A stretch of 64,000 bases of DNA, from assembly GCA_963733085.1 (NCBI GenBank), contig CAVTBY010000010.1, positions 434,001 to 498,000 on the forward strand, in the 5' to 3' direction. The stretch's first letter is position 1. Each line of letters starts with the position of its first letter. This document shows positions 46,451 to 56,389 of the stretch, in pieces. The notes under the pieces are model-generated. The model saw only the letters and a program-made list of their open reading frames with translations. It was not told where the DNA came from and made no database searches. The stretch comes from Desertimonas sp963733085 (GTDB lineage: Bacteria > Actinomycetota > Acidimicrobiia > Acidimicrobiales > Ilumatobacteraceae). Both the position numbers and the translations under genes were made by a program.

Positions 46451-47710
46451 GCGAATTCGGTGTGCACTCGGAGGTGGGCAAGCTCCGCAAGGTGATGGTC
46501 CATCGCCCGGACCTGAGCCTGCAGCGGCTGACGCCGTCGAACCACGATGAGCTGCTGTTCGACGACGTGCTGTGGGTGGAGCGCGCCCAGTACGAGCACG
46601 ATCAGTTCGTCGCCCGGATGCGCGAACGGGGAGTCGAGGTGTTCCTCCTCTCCGAACTGCTCGCCGACGCACTTGCGGCGAGCGATGACGGACGTCAGCG
46701 ACTGATCGAGCTCGTCGCCTCGGAGTACACCGTCGGCTGGTCGCTCGTCGACGAGGTCCGTGGTCTTCTCGCCGATCTCAAGCCCGACCAGCTGGCCAAG
46801 CACCTGATCGGCGGGCTGACGGTCGCCGAGGCCGGACTCGATCTCACCAAGGTCGCAGACGACCTCGCTGATCGGGGCCGGCCTCGACGACACCAGCACG
46901 TTCGTGCTCCCGCCGCTGCCCAACACGCTGTTCACCCGTGACTCGTCGTGCTGGATCTACAACGGGGTGTCGATCAACCCGATGTACTGGCCGGCGCGAC
47001 GTCGCGAGGCGTACAACGTGGCGGCGATCTACCGGGCTCACCCGATGTTCGCCGGAGCCGACTTCGACTTCTGGTACCCGCCAGAGGGCCCCGAAGGTCG
47101 CTTCGAGATCGCCGACTTCGGGTTGGCCTCGCTGGAGGGTGGCGACGTCATGCCGATCGGCAACGGCGCCGTGTTGATCGGCATGAGTGAGCGCTCGCAG
47201 GGCCGGATGATCGAGCAGATCGCCAAGGCGTTGTTCGCCAAGGGAGCGGCGGATCGGGTGATCGCCTGTGTGATGACCAAGGACCGCGCCCACATGCACC
47301 TCGACACCGTGTTCACGCTCCTCGACCGCGACAAGGCGACCGCCTTCCCCAAGGTCGTCGGCAACATCCGCGCCATCAGCCTGCGCCCGGGCGCCGATTC
47401 GGCCAGCCTCCACGTCACCGTCGAGGATGACTTCCTCGGCACCGTGGCCGACGCCCTCGGCGTGCCGAAGCTCCATGTCGTGGAGACGGGGGGCGACCAG
47501 TACCAGCAAGAGCGTGAGCAGTGGGACGACGGCAACAACGTCGTCGCCCTCGAGCCCGGCGTCGTCGTCGCCTACGAACGCAACACGTACACGATCGCCA
47601 AGATGCGGCAGGCCGGAGTCGAGGTCGTCACGATCGAGGGCTTCGAGCTCGGCAAGGGTCGCGGCGGCGGTCACTGCATGACCTGTCCCCTGTTACGGGA
47701 TCCTGTGTAG
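46447..47710 (+). CDS. arcA: Arginine deiminase, 1-base insertion
   Basis: Converts arginine to citrulline and ammonia; about 420 residues after repair. N-terminal GVHSEVGKLRKVMVHRPD is typical. The frame breaks near 46864-46867: dropping one base continues DD(L)SLIGAGLDDTSTFVLPPL and then PNTLFTRDSSCW. Active-site parts are all present downstream: LEGGDVMPIG, MSERS, HMHLDTVF and the catalytic cysteine in GGGHCMTCPL. Since both halves are conserved and the flanking operon is intact, the indel is probably a sequence error. Its last codons form one arm of a large terminator hairpin. Confidence 0.88.
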
Positions 47711-47724
47711 GGGACAGGTCATGC
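47676..47724 (+). terminator. 16-bp perfect hairpin across the arcA stop codon
   Basis: GCATGACCTGTCCCCT (47676-47691) is exactly complementary to AGGGGACAGGTCATGC (47709-47724), with a 17-base loop. The left arm encodes the catalytic-cysteine motif of ArcA; the stop codon (47708-47710) is at the loop edge. It may limit transcription into nhaC/yfcC or protect the arc mRNA. Confidence 0.75.
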
Positions 47725-47883
47725 TTGACTCGAGAACCGCGTCGCTGGATCGTCGGCGCGATCGTGGCGTTCGGCGTCGTCGCCCTGCTCGCTTGGGCTC
47801 GCAACGACGACGGCGTCGACGATCGGGATACTGATCCACCGCAAAGCACCGAAGTCGTAGCGGACGAGCCTCCGACGACGTAG
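47725..47883 (+). CDS. Possible small single-helix membrane protein
   Basis: 52 codons from TTG 47725. The product has a positive start (TREPRRW), one membrane helix (IVGAIVAFGVVALLAWA) and an acidic tail (DDGVDDRDTDPPQ). A GGACAGG sequence in the hairpin arm could serve as ribosome site. It fills the space between arcA and nhaC and ends 18 bases before nhaC. The start is uncertain and no homologue is recognised. Confidence 0.42.
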   Translation: MTREPRRWIVGAIVAFGVVALLAWARNDDGVDDRDTDPPQSTEVVADEPPTT

Positions 47884-47901
47884 GGACCGTCCGAGGAATC
47901 T

Positions 47902-49461
47902 ATGGACGACACTGCCGAGGAGACGGGGTCAGCGCCGCGCCCGCCCAGCTTCCTGGACGCGCTCGCTCCCGTGCTGGTGCTCATCGCGCTGCTGGCCCTG
48001 ACGATCGTCCTGTTCGGGACTGCTGCCGCCGACGGTCCCCTCCAAGTGGCGCTGTTCACGAGCGCGGTGTTCGCCGGGCTGGTCGCCTTCAAGAACGGCT
48101 ACACCGCGGCCAACCTTCGGGAGGCCGCCATCGGCGGGATCTCGTCGGCGATGGGTGCGCTGTTCATTCTCCTGGCCGTCGGGGCACTGATCGGCACCTG
48201 GAACATGGCCGGCACGATCCCGACGGTCGTGTCCTACGGGATCGCGGTTCTCAAGCCGGCCATCTTCTACGCCGCCGTCGCCCTGATCTGCGCAGTGGTG
48301 GGTGCAGTCACCGGAAGCTCCTGGACAACAGCCGGCACGCTCGGCGTGGCCTTCATCGGCATGGCACCGATCCTCGGCCTGTCGACCACGATTGCTGCCG
48401 GAGCGATCATCTCCGGCGCCTACATGGGCGACAAGATGTCGCCGCTCTCGGAGACCACTGTGCTCGTGCCCAGCTTGGTCGGCGGTGTGACCGTCAACGA
48501 GCACATCCGGGGGATGCTGTGGACGGTCGTGCCCTCGTTCGTTCTGGCGTTCGTCGTGTTCGTCGTGATCGGCGTGGTGGACGATCCGGCCTCATCCGCC
48601 GTCGGCACCGACGCGGCGCGCGACGTGCTGGCCACGGCGTTCAACATCTCGCCGGTCGCCCTGTTGCCGCTCGCCGTGCTGATCGCCGCCACGCTCTGGC
48701 GGGTCCCGCCGTTCCTCGCCATCTACGCCGTGGCGTTGTTCTCCGGGATCCTGGCCTGCTTCACCCAACGCGAAGCCGTCGAGGCGTTCGTCGACGAGCC
48801 CGGCCAGGGGACGCTGCTGACCAGCATCGAGGCCATCTACCAGTCGATGGCGACGGGCTTCGTGTCGGCGAGCGGCAACGAGACGATCGACGCCCTGTTC
48901 TCACGGGGCGGCATGGCCAGCATGCTGACGACTGTCTGGCTGATCCTCGGCGCGATGTGCTTCGCCGCGATCATGGAGGAGGCCGGCTTCCTCAACCGGC
49001 TGATCGCTCCGCTCGTGCGCGTCGCTCACTCCGACCGCGCTCTGATCAGCTCGGTCGCCGGCACCGCGATCGGTCTCAACGTCGTGGCCGGCGATCAGTA
49101 CGTCGCTGACGTCCTGCCCAGCCGCGTCTACCGGGCGGAGTTCGCCCGCCGCGGGCTCGCACCGCGGATGCTGTCACGAACCGTCGAGGACACCGGAACG
49201 GTCACGTCGCCACTCGTGCCGTGGAACAGCTGCGGTGCCTACATGACCGGCGTTCTCGGTGTCCCGACCATCGAGTACCTGCCCTTCGCGTTCTTCAACC
49301 TGTTCAACCCGTTCATCGCCATCGCCTACACGTTCACCGGCTTCCGCGTCGAGCGCCTCCCGCCCGAGGAGGCGCCGGTGACCGACGGCAACGGCGTCGG
49401 TCCCCGACGCGCGAACGAGCCCCTTGCATTCGCTCCCGAAGGAGACGGTCATGTCCAGTGA
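47902..49461 (+). CDS. NhaC-family Na+/H+ or amino-acid antiporter
   Basis: 519-residue membrane protein with about 11-12 helices of the NhaC family: GAVTGSSWTTAGTLGVAF, GAIISGAYMGDKMSPLSETT, NVVAGDQYVADVLPSR and VPWNSCGAYMTG are family signatures. NhaC proteins exchange Na+ for H+, but relatives exchange organic substrates. In the arc operon it may handle pH or ornithine/arginine exchange. Its end overlaps the start of the yfcC-like gene by 11 bases. Confidence 0.87.
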   Translation: MDDTAEETGSAPRPPSFLDALAPVLVLIALLALTIVLFGTAAADGPLQVALFTSAVFAGLVAFKNGYTAANLREAAIGGISSAMGALFILLAVGALIGTWNMAGTIPTVVSYGIAVLKPAIFYAAVALICAVVGAVTGSSWTTAGTLGVAFIGMAPILGLSTTIAAGAIISGAYMGDKMSPLSETTVLVPSLVGGVTVNEHIRGMLWTVVPSFVLAFVVFVVIGVVDDPASSAVGTDAARDVLATAFNISPVALLPLAVLIAATLWRVPPFLAIYAVALFSGILACFTQREAVEAFVDEPGQGTLLTSIEAIYQSMATGFVSASGNETIDALFSRGGMASMLTTVWLILGAMCFAAIMEEAGFLNRLIAPLVRVAHSDRALISSVAGTAIGLNVVAGDQYVADVLPSRVYRAEFARRGLAPRMLSRTVEDTGTVTSPLVPWNSCGAYMTGVLGVPTIEYLPFAFFNLFNPFIAIAYTFTGFRVERLPPEEAPVTDGNGVGPRRANEPLAFAPEGDGHVQ

Positions 49462-50982
49462 TGTCCAGGCAACAGACGACGGCGCGGTCGACGGCGAACC
49501 CGTCGGCGAGGAAGCCGAGCCACCCAAGTCTCGCTTCACACTCCCGTCCGCCTACACGATCCTCTTCGCCCTCATCGTCCTCATGGCGATCGCGACGTGG
49601 ATCATCCCCGCCGGCCAATACGCCCTCGACGAGGAGGGTTCTCCGATCCCCGGCACCTACCAAGAGGTCGAGTCGAGCCCGTCGCGGATCATCGTCGACT
49701 CGCTCGAGGCACCGATCAACGGCCTCTACGGCATCGAGGATCCCGCCACCGGCAACGTCGACGTGTTCAACAGCGGTGACCTGTTCGGGGCCATCGACGT
49801 CGCCTTGTTCATCCTCGTGATCGGCGGGTTCATCGGCATCACGATGAAGACGGGGGCGATCCAGGCCGGGATCGCCCTGCTCGTGAACCGCCTCGGCGGC
49901 CGCGAGCGCTGGATGATCCCGATCCTGATGACCGTCTTCGCCGTCGGGGGCACCACGTTCGGGATGGCCGAGGAGAGCCTCGCGTTCTACGTGCTGATCA
50001 TCACCGTGATGATCGCCGCCGGGTACGACGCCCTCGTCGGCGCTCTCGTCATCCTCCTCGGCGCGGCATCGGCGTGCTCGGCTCGACCGTCAACCCGTTC
50101 GCCACCGGCATCGCCTCCGGCTTTGCCGACGTTCCGATCAGCGACGGCCTCGGGCTACGCCTCGTCATCCTCGTCGTCGGCCTCGCCGCCGGCATCTGGT
50201 TCGTGCTCCGCTACGCCGACCGGGTGAAGCGCGACCCGTCCAAGTCGCTCGTCTACGACATGAAGGAGGACAACGAGCGCCACTTCTCCGCCGGCGCCAC
50301 CGACACCGGCGAAGTCGTCCTCAGCGGGCAGCACAAGGCGATACTCGGTCTGTTCGGCGCCGCCTTCGTCGTGATGGTCTACGGGGTGATCCCCTGGGAG
50401 GACCTCAACATCGGCCTCCCGACGCTCTGGTGGTGGTTCCCCGAGATGACCGCCTCGTTCCTGCTCTTCGCCATCCTCATCGGGCTCGTCGCCAGGATGA
50501 AGGAGGGCGAGCTCACCTCGACGTTCGTCGACGGCGCCCGCGACCTCCTGGGCGTCGCGTTGATCATCGGCATCGCCCGCGGCATCACGGTGGTGATGAA
50601 CAACGGCCAGATCACCGACACCGTGCTGTACTGGGCCGAGAGCGCCCTCGGCGACGTCGGCGAGGCGGCCTTCGCCGTGGTCATGTACCTGCTCTTCCTG
50701 CCGCTGTCGTTCCTCATCCCCTCGACGTCAGGCTTGGCGACCGTGGCGATGCCGATCATGGCCCCGCTGGCCGAGTTCACCGGCGTCAAGACCAGCCTCG
50801 TGGTCACCGCCTACCAGAGCGCATCCGGCCTGATCAACCTGGTGACACCGACGTCCGCCGTCGTGATGGGCGGACTCGCCATCGCTCGGGTCCCCTACGG
50901 CCGGTACCTCCGGTTCGTCTGGCCGCTGCTCCTCATCCTGGGCGTGCTGACCGTCATCGTCCTCACACTCGGCGCGCTGTGA
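49451..50982 (+). CDS. YfcC-family (ArcD-related) transporter, 1-base deletion
   Basis: About 510 residues after repair. N-terminal PSAYTILFALIVLMAIATWIIPAG-type start (first helix), GGTTFGMAEESLAFYVLIITV and AAGYDALVGALVILLGA lead to a break at 50065; inserting one G gives GAGIGVLGSTVNPFATGIAS, the YfcC signature, and the rest follows (STSGLATVAMPIMAPLAEF, QSASGLINLVTPTSAV). The family transports C4-dicarboxylates or basic amino acids; arginine/ornithine exchange fits this operon. GGAG precedes ATG 49451. Confidence 0.88.
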
Positions 50983-50999
50983 GCGTGAGGAAGCCGACG

Positions 51000-52358
51000 A
51001 TGTCACCTGACGTGCTGCGCCAACGGGTGCAGCAGCTGATGCCACAGGCCAAGCAGGACCTCGCCCGGATGGTCGCCTACAAGTCCGTGTTCGACCCGAG
51101 CGCTCCCCCGCCCGAGGACTGCGACAAGATGGTCGATTTGACCATCGACCTGTTCACGGGTGTCGGGCTACAAGAGGTCAGGGCCTACGAAACGTCCGAC
51201 GGCAGCAAGGCCATCTGCGGCCACGCGGCCGGACCGCCTGGCGCGCCGACGGTGCTCCTCTACTTCCACCACGACGTCCAACCTCCACTCGGCGAAGCGG
51301 CGTGGGTGACCCCGCCGTGGACGCTGACCGAACGCGAGGGTCGCTGGTACGGCCGCGGCGCCGCCGACTGCAAGGGCAACATCGTCACCCACCTGACCGC
51401 CCTGCGCGCCCTCGGCGGCGAGCTACCTGTGAACGTGAAGATCATCGGCGAAGGGTCCGAGGAGCTCGGCGACGGTGGCCTCGACGACTTCGTGCCGCGG
51501 CACCCCGACCTGCTCCGCGCCGACGCGATCATCGTCTGCGACGCCGGCAATTTCGCCGTCGGGGAGCCGAGCCTGACGACGACCCTGCGGGGCGTGGTGG
51601 AGGTCGTGGTCACCGTGCGGACGCTGTCGAGCGCGATGCACTCCGGCGTGTTCGGAGGCGCCGCCCCCGACGCCCTCGCCGCCCTCGTTCTCATGCTGGC
51701 GACGTTGCGTGACGAGCGGGGCAACACGACGATCCGCGGGCTCGACAACACCCAAACCTGGAGCGGCGCGAAGTACCCGGCGGAGCAGTTCCGCAAGGAT
51801 GCCAACGTCCTCGACGGCGTCGACCTGCTCGGCGACAGCATCTCGGACATGATCTGGGCACGCCCCGCTGTCACCGTCCTGGGCATCGACTGTCCGTCGA
51901 TCGCCGGCTGCACCGCCGCGATCCAGCCGGAGGCGCGAGCCCTCATCAGTCTCCGCATTCCGCCAGGAGTCGACGCAACGTCCGCCCAGGACGCTCTGAT
52001 CGACCATCTTGCGACGGTCGCGCCGTGGCACGTCCAGGTCGACTTCGAGCGTGCATTCGTCGGGCAGCCCTTCGCCGCGTCGGTCGACGGACCGGCCGTC
52101 GCAGCGATGTCCGAGTCGATGCGCGAGGTGTACGACCGGGAGGTGACCCAGCAGGGTGACGGCGGCTCGATTCCGCTGTGCAACGTCCTCCAAGAGACGT
52201 TTCCCGATGCCGAGATCATGCTGCTCGGCGTCGAGGAACCACAGTGCCTGATCCACGCGCCCAACGAGAGCGTCGACCCACGCGAGATCGAGAGCATGGC
52301 GCTGGTCGAGGCGTTGTTCCTGCAGAGGTACGCCTCAGCCGCGATGGTTGACAAATGA
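51000..52358 (+). CDS. M20-family metallodipeptidase
   Basis: 452 residues. Zinc ligands are in YFHHDVQP, GRGAADCKGN, GEGSEELGDGG, IVCDAGNF and IHAPNESV, and the dimerisation/lid domain contains SSAMHSGVFGGAAPDALAAL. It should cleave dipeptides and could feed arginine into the pathway encoded upstream. GAGGAAG precedes ATG 51000; GTG 50980 overlapping the yfcC stop is an alternative. It overlaps the amphi-Trp gene by four bases. Confidence 0.9.
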   Translation: MSPDVLRQRVQQLMPQAKQDLARMVAYKSVFDPSAPPPEDCDKMVDLTIDLFTGVGLQEVRAYETSDGSKAICGHAAGPPGAPTVLLYFHHDVQPPLGEAAWVTPPWTLTEREGRWYGRGAADCKGNIVTHLTALRALGGELPVNVKIIGEGSEELGDGGLDDFVPRHPDLLRADAIIVCDAGNFAVGEPSLTTTLRGVVEVVVTVRTLSSAMHSGVFGGAAPDALAALVLMLATLRDERGNTTIRGLDNTQTWSGAKYPAEQFRKDANVLDGVDLLGDSISDMIWARPAVTVLGIDCPSIAGCTAAIQPEARALISLRIPPGVDATSAQDALIDHLATVAPWHVQVDFERAFVGQPFAASVDGPAVAAMSESMREVYDREVTQQGDGGSIPLCNVLQETFPDAEIMLLGVEEPQCLIHAPNESVDPREIESMALVEALFLQRYASAAMVDK

Positions 52359-52576
52359 GCGATGAACTGATCGAGGTCACGGAACAGGAACTCCTCAGCC
52401 GCGAGGCAGCCGCTGCGCGCCTGCGTCAACTCGCCGATCAGCTCGCCCGACACAACCAGATCGAGTTCGTGCGCGAGGGAAACCGGTACTGGGTGACGGT
52501 GCCCGACGAAGTCAAGCTCAAGGTGGAGATCGACATCGGGGACGAGAACGAGATCGAGTTCGAACTGACCTGGTAG
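52355..52576 (+). CDS. Amphi-Trp domain protein
   Basis: 73 residues. Helical start with REAAAARLRQLADQLARHN, then beta strands RYWVTVPDEVKLKVEIDI and the closing EFELTW, the tryptophan end that names the amphi-Trp domain. The function of the family is unknown. ATGA overlap with the peptidase gene makes it the last gene of the arc operon. Confidence 0.85.
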   Translation: MSDELIEVTEQELLSREAAAARLRQLADQLARHNQIEFVREGNRYWVTVPDEVKLKVEIDIGDENEIEFELTW

Positions 52577-52605
52577 GAGGCCGACCCAGCTGGGGGACGC
52601 CGCCG

Positions 52606-53037
52606 CTAATCGCCTGTCAGGACGCCGAGCTGCTCGAACACGTCGAACTCGTCCCAGTACTGCCGCAGCGAACAGATCCGGTCGCCGTGGAACTCGGCGA
52701 TCGTGACGCCGTGCAGCGTGACTCGGATACCGGACGGCTCGATGCTGCCCTGGTCGCCGAGCGTGATCGCGCCGCTGTGCGTCATGTCGACGGTCCACTC
52801 GACGCACGCGAAGTCGCCACCGACATCGAGGGGCATGACGTCCAGCGCCATCTCGGAGAACGCATCGTCGCGGCGATCGAGCGCGTCGATCAGCTCGCCC
52901 AGCGATGAGGTCGACAATGCCGGCGTCCACGCGCGAACGTCGTCGGTGAACAACGCTCGAAGTGCCTCGCGGTCGCGTTCGATGCCGGCGCGGAGGGCGC
53001 GCACGAACGTCTCGGCACGTGCCTCGTTCGATGTCAT
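52606..53037 (-). CDS. SnoaL-like/NTF2-fold protein
   Basis: 143 residues with the NTF2-like pattern: ALRAGIERDREALRALFTDDVRAWTP, LDRRDDAFSEMAL and a closing HGDRICSLRQYWDEF. No reaction is known. It is the last gene of the minus-strand DUF6325/SHOCT unit; ATG 53037 overlaps the stop of the SHOCT gene upstream. It converges with the arc operon. Confidence 0.82.
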   Translation of the reverse strand: MTSNEARAETFVRALRAGIERDREALRALFTDDVRAWTPALSTSSLGELIDALDRRDDAFSEMALDVMPLDVGGDFACVEWTVDMTHSGAITLGDQGSIEPSGIRVTLHGVTIAEFHGDRICSLRQYWDEFDVFEQLGVLTGD

Positions 53038-53282
53038 CGCGCCAGCAGCTTCGCTTTGGCCGACTCGAACTCGGCATCGGTGAGCGCGCCCGACTCGTGG
53101 AGCTCGGCCAGCACCCGCAGCTGGCTGATCGGGTCCGTCGCCGGCGCCGGAACCGCCGGGGCGACGCGGCGAGTCGACGCGAACTGCTCCTGCAGCTGTC
53201 GGTTGTAGGCGGCCTGCTGGGTGCGGTTGCGCGGCAGGGCGAACGGCATCCACGTCTGCCGCGGCCGGTACAGGAACAACAT
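53034..53282 (-). CDS. SHOCT-domain small protein
   Basis: 82 residues. Basic start, Pro/Ala linker and a C-terminal SHOCT motif (ISQLRVLAELHESGALTDAEF). SHOCT is a short helical oligomerisation or binding module. It follows another SHOCT gene by 17 bases and overlaps the next start (ATGA). Function unknown. Confidence 0.8.
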   Translation of the reverse strand: MLFLYRPRQTWMPFALPRNRTQQAAYNRQLQEQFASTRRVAPAVPAPATDPISQLRVLAELHESGALTDAEFESAKAKLLAR

Positions 53283-53299
53283 GTGCGGACCGCCGGCTC

Positions 53300-53614
53300 C
53301 TAGGCGGAGAGGATTCTCGCCTTCTGCGCCTGGAACTCGGCGTCGGTGAGGATGCCCTGATTCTTGAGCTCGGCCAGCTCCTTGAGCTGGGCGATCGGAT
53401 CAGGAGCGGGCGCGGGGGCGGGGGCGGGCTGGGCGTACTGGGGTGGGGGCGCGTACTGCGGCGGCGGCGCGTACTGCTGTTGCTGCTCGTACGCCTCGGC
53501 TTCGCTCTGTTGCGTCCAGCGATTGGCCTGACGTCGCGAGACGCGGTTGGAGACCGCCGTCGCCGTTCCGGCGATCACCGCCGTGCGGGCGACACCTCTG
53601 AGCAGTCGTGGCAT
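53300..53614 (-). CDS. SHOCT-domain protein with Tyr/Pro/Gln linker
   Basis: 104 residues. A short helix (RTAVIAGTATAVSNRVSRRQ), a low-complexity linker with repeated QYAPPP units, and a C-terminal SHOCT motif (IAQLKELAELKNQGILTDAEF). This YAPPPQ form is common beside DUF6325-like genes. ATG 53614 has GAAAGGA upstream. It lies 33 bases after the DUF6325-like gene. Confidence 0.82.
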   Translation of the reverse strand: MPRLLRGVARTAVIAGTATAVSNRVSRRQANRWTQQSEAEAYEQQQQYAPPPQYAPPPQYAQPAPAPAPAPDPIAQLKELAELKNQGILTDAEFQAQKARILSA

Positions 53615-53647
53615 GTCCTCGTCCTTTCTCGTCGGTGGTCTGCCGGA

Positions 53648-54089
53648 TCAGGCGGCCTCGGTTGCGTCGAGCGAGGCGGCGACGTCCGCCAGCGGGATGT
53701 AGCCCGCGGCGACCAACTCGCCACCGCCTCGGCGCAGGGCGTCCACGAACGTGGTCGCCCATCGATTCTCGAAGATCAAGATGCCCGCCGACGAGCCCGG
53801 CCGGAGCGCCTTCGAAGCATCGTCGAAGTCGGACTGATCGAGCATGCCCGACGACGCTCCCTCGAAGATCGTCAGGTCGAAGTGACCTTCTGTCTCGAGT
53901 TCCCGCAGGTCGATGGCCCCCACCGACCCGTCCTCGCGGCACGTGACAAACATCGAGGTCGAGGATCCGGATCACGCCCCGGTCGACCAGATCGATCAGG
54001 GCGGGGAATCCCTCACCCGTCATCTTGTTGCCCGGGAACTCGACGATCAGGTAGCTGATCGGTCCCATCGGCTCTACTTCGTCCGTCAC
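53648..54089 (-). CDS. DUF6325-like protein, 1-base insertion
   Basis: About 146 residues after repair. Start: GTG 54089 behind AAGGGAG gives TDEVEPMGPISYLIVEFPGN; after LIDLVDRGVIRILDL the frame changes near 53955 and continues FVTCREDGSVGAIDL, LRPGSSAGILIFENRWATTF and GGGELVAAGYIPLADV. The GPxxYLIVxFPGN start and NRWA...L...GG pattern define this actinobacterial family, related in fold to DUF1269. No activity is known. Promoter P3 precedes it. A paralogue is at 63080. Confidence 0.8.
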
Positions 54090-54120
54090 CTGGAGCTCCC
54101 TTCCGACCGCATGTACCGAC

Positions 54121-54168
54121 AACGGTACGAATCAGCCGGGTAGTCGGTGCCCACCCACCATCGGGTGG
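54121..54168 (-). promoter_or_regulatory. Promoter P3 with activator site (DUF6325/SHOCT unit)
   Basis: CCACCC-ACCATC-GGGTGG at 54151-54168. Reading leftward: 8 bp, TACCCG, 10 bp, ACCGTT; -10 hexamer TACCGT, 23 bp from the palindrome. Leader about 26 bases to GTG 54089. Confidence 0.72.
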
Positions 54169-54279
54169 TTGGGGAGATGCACCGCTCGAATGGCCACCGC
54201 GGTCATCGCACACCTCGGTGAGCAACGCCCGGACCATGTGCAGGTATTGCGACATCGGTGCCGGACTCGTGGCGGCCTG

Positions 54280-55003
54280 TCAGACCTCGTCGTCGCCGAC
54301 GGTCCCGCGGACGACATCGCTGGCCACGTCCCGCAGCTTGCGATTCTCGGTCTGCGAGCGCTGCACGAGCAGATCGAAGGCTGCGTCCGCGCCGACCCGA
54401 TGGTTCGTCATGAGGATGCCTTTGGCCTGTTCGATCACAGCCCGGGATTCCATCGCCCGACTCAAATTGTTCGACATCTCGAGTGATGCCCAATACGCCT
54501 GGACGTTGGACACCACGATCGAGGCGTGGGTCGCGAACGCTCGACAGAACTGCTCGTCATCCTCGGTGAACCCGGCGGTCACGGTGCTGTAGGCGTTGAA
54601 CCCGCCCCACGTGTTGTCGCCGGCCAGATCGAGAGGGGTCGACAGCGAGCTGCGTACGCCCTGCTCCAGCGCTCGCTGGGCGTAGCTGAGCCAGCGACCG
54701 TCGGCGGAGATGTCGTCGAGGCGGACGACCACCCCTTCGCGGGCGGCCGTGAGGCAGGGACCGTCGCCTGCGGCGTATTGGGCGTCATCGAGCGCTCGGG
54801 CCATGCCGCTGGTCGAGCCAACGGTGACGGCCCGTCCGTGCTCGATGAGGGTGACGCTGGCCGATGCGCAGTTGGTCATCAGCCCCCTACCGCTCTCCGC
54901 GACCCGTCGCAGAGCGTCACTCAGGTTGGCGTCGTCGGTGAGCAGCGGGTGCCCAAGCGCTTCCAAGCCGGGAGAATCGCGCCGACCATTCGGGGTCCGA
55001 CAT
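54280..55003 (-). CDS. GAF-ANTAR RNA-binding antiterminator, probable 1-base insertion
   Basis: About 240 residues. A GAF sensory domain (GRAVTVGSTSGMARALDDAQ, GDGPCLTAAREGVVVRL, FGA-type GFNAYSTVTAGFTEDDEQFC) is followed by a C-terminal ANTAR domain (RAVIEQAKGILMTNHRVGADAAFDLL without the ends; KLRDVASDVV closes it). ANTAR proteins bind paired RNA hairpins to prevent termination. The best start is ATG 55003 after GGAAGG, reading SDPEWSARFSRL; this joins the conserved frame only if one T near 54964 is removed. A GTG at 55017 is in frame without repair but lacks the family start. Confidence 0.85.
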
Positions 55004-55082
55004 GGCTTCCTTCCCACGTTGGGTGAAGCCAGTCAGACGGCCCTGTTCGGTCAAGGAAGGGTGGCGGACCTCGACTGCCACG

Positions 55083-56349
55083 CTACACCCGCCCCGCGTC
55101 GGCAGCGACTCGGCCGGACACAGGGGCCCACGCCATCAGCTGCGTGCCGCACAGCACGCCGAGCGCAACAGCGAAGATGCTGCCAACCGTGGCGACGAGA
55201 TCCTGACCTCCACCCCCACCTGCGAGCTCCGTCAGGCCGATCAGCCCGAGCGCGCCAGGGACCAGCAGCCAGAATCCGGGCAGGAACGAGGCGTGGGCGG
55301 GCATTGCCGATGGGAACCTCGCAACGGCGACGGCCGCCACCGTCATCACCGTCGCGCCGACCAACGCGCTCGACGTAGCCGCCGAAGACAGCGTTGCCGA
55401 GCACTTGGCCCGTCCACGCCGCGTAGAGCACGACGAGCAGACCGAGGAACGACCTCGGCGGCGCCGAGTTGGCCACCATCACACCGATCGCGAACACCAA
55501 CACTCCGAGCCATGGCGCCCACGAACCGATCAGGTCCTCACGGCCGAACAGCACTCGTGACGAGGGAACGCCGACGGCTTCGATGCCGGCGAGGATCCCG
55601 AACGACAGCAGGGCCAGTTGCACGCAGCCCGAGACGAGCCGGCTGGCGCCGGACACCATCTGCCCCGCGGCCAGCTCGAGCACGGCCGTGGTCAACGTTG
55701 CGCCGGGCAGGAACACCACGAGCGAGGCCACCATCGCCCGCATTCCAGGCTCCAGGAGCTCCTCGTTGACCGCCAGCGCGCTCAGCGCCGAGACCGCGAA
55801 CGCGGCAATGACCGGCATCAGCACCTGCAACGTTTGCTGACTTCTGCCGAACGAGCGAAGGACACCAACGAGGGCGCCGAACACGGCGGCCGCGGCGACA
55901 TCGAGCGGCGCCGGGTGGAGGATCAGGCACAACCCCATCGTCAAGACGGCGTAGCCAGCAATGCTTTGCAGACGGCCGTAGCGAGGATGGAACTCTCGGA
56001 TCTCGGCCAGTCTGCTGACGCCCTCCGTGGGACGGACGGCACCCCGCTCGGCGTCCTGGAGCAGGTGGTCGAGGGCGGCGATCTGGTCGAGACGTGGTGA
56101 GCCGCCCAGCGAGGCCGTGATCTCGACGACGGCCGGCTCGCCGCGACCCATCGTCACCATGAGGTAGGTGGGGAACGCGCTGATGGTGGCGGCCCGGGCG
56201 CCGTAGGCAGCCGCCATCTTGGTCAGCCGATCCTGGACGACATAAACAGGCTCGCCAGCGGCGTTCATCGCCGCGCCGAGCTGGACGACGAACAGCTGTA
56301 GGTCGGCGAGGTCGTCGCCGCCTCGTCCCGTCGCCTCGGTCCGATCCAT
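55083..56349 (-). CDS. Threonine/serine exporter (ThrE family), 1-base insertion
   Basis: About 421 residues after repair. N-terminal cytoplasmic domain with QLGAAMNAAGEPVYVVQDRL and FPTYLMVTMGRGEPAV, then about ten helices of the two ThrE halves (SIAGYAVLTMGLCLILHPAP, VFLPGATLTTAVLELAAGQM, SFLGLLVVLYAAWTGQVLGN). The frame breaks near 55366 after GGYVER; deleting one base gives LVGATVMTVAAVAVARFPSA and the final GFWLLVPGALGLIG. It exports threonine and serine in relatives. It lies 40 bases downstream of the APC permease and may share promoter P4. Confidence 0.85.
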
Positions 56350-56389
56350 CACTCCGGAACCGTCAGCGCGAGGGCCGGGACGGCACCAC

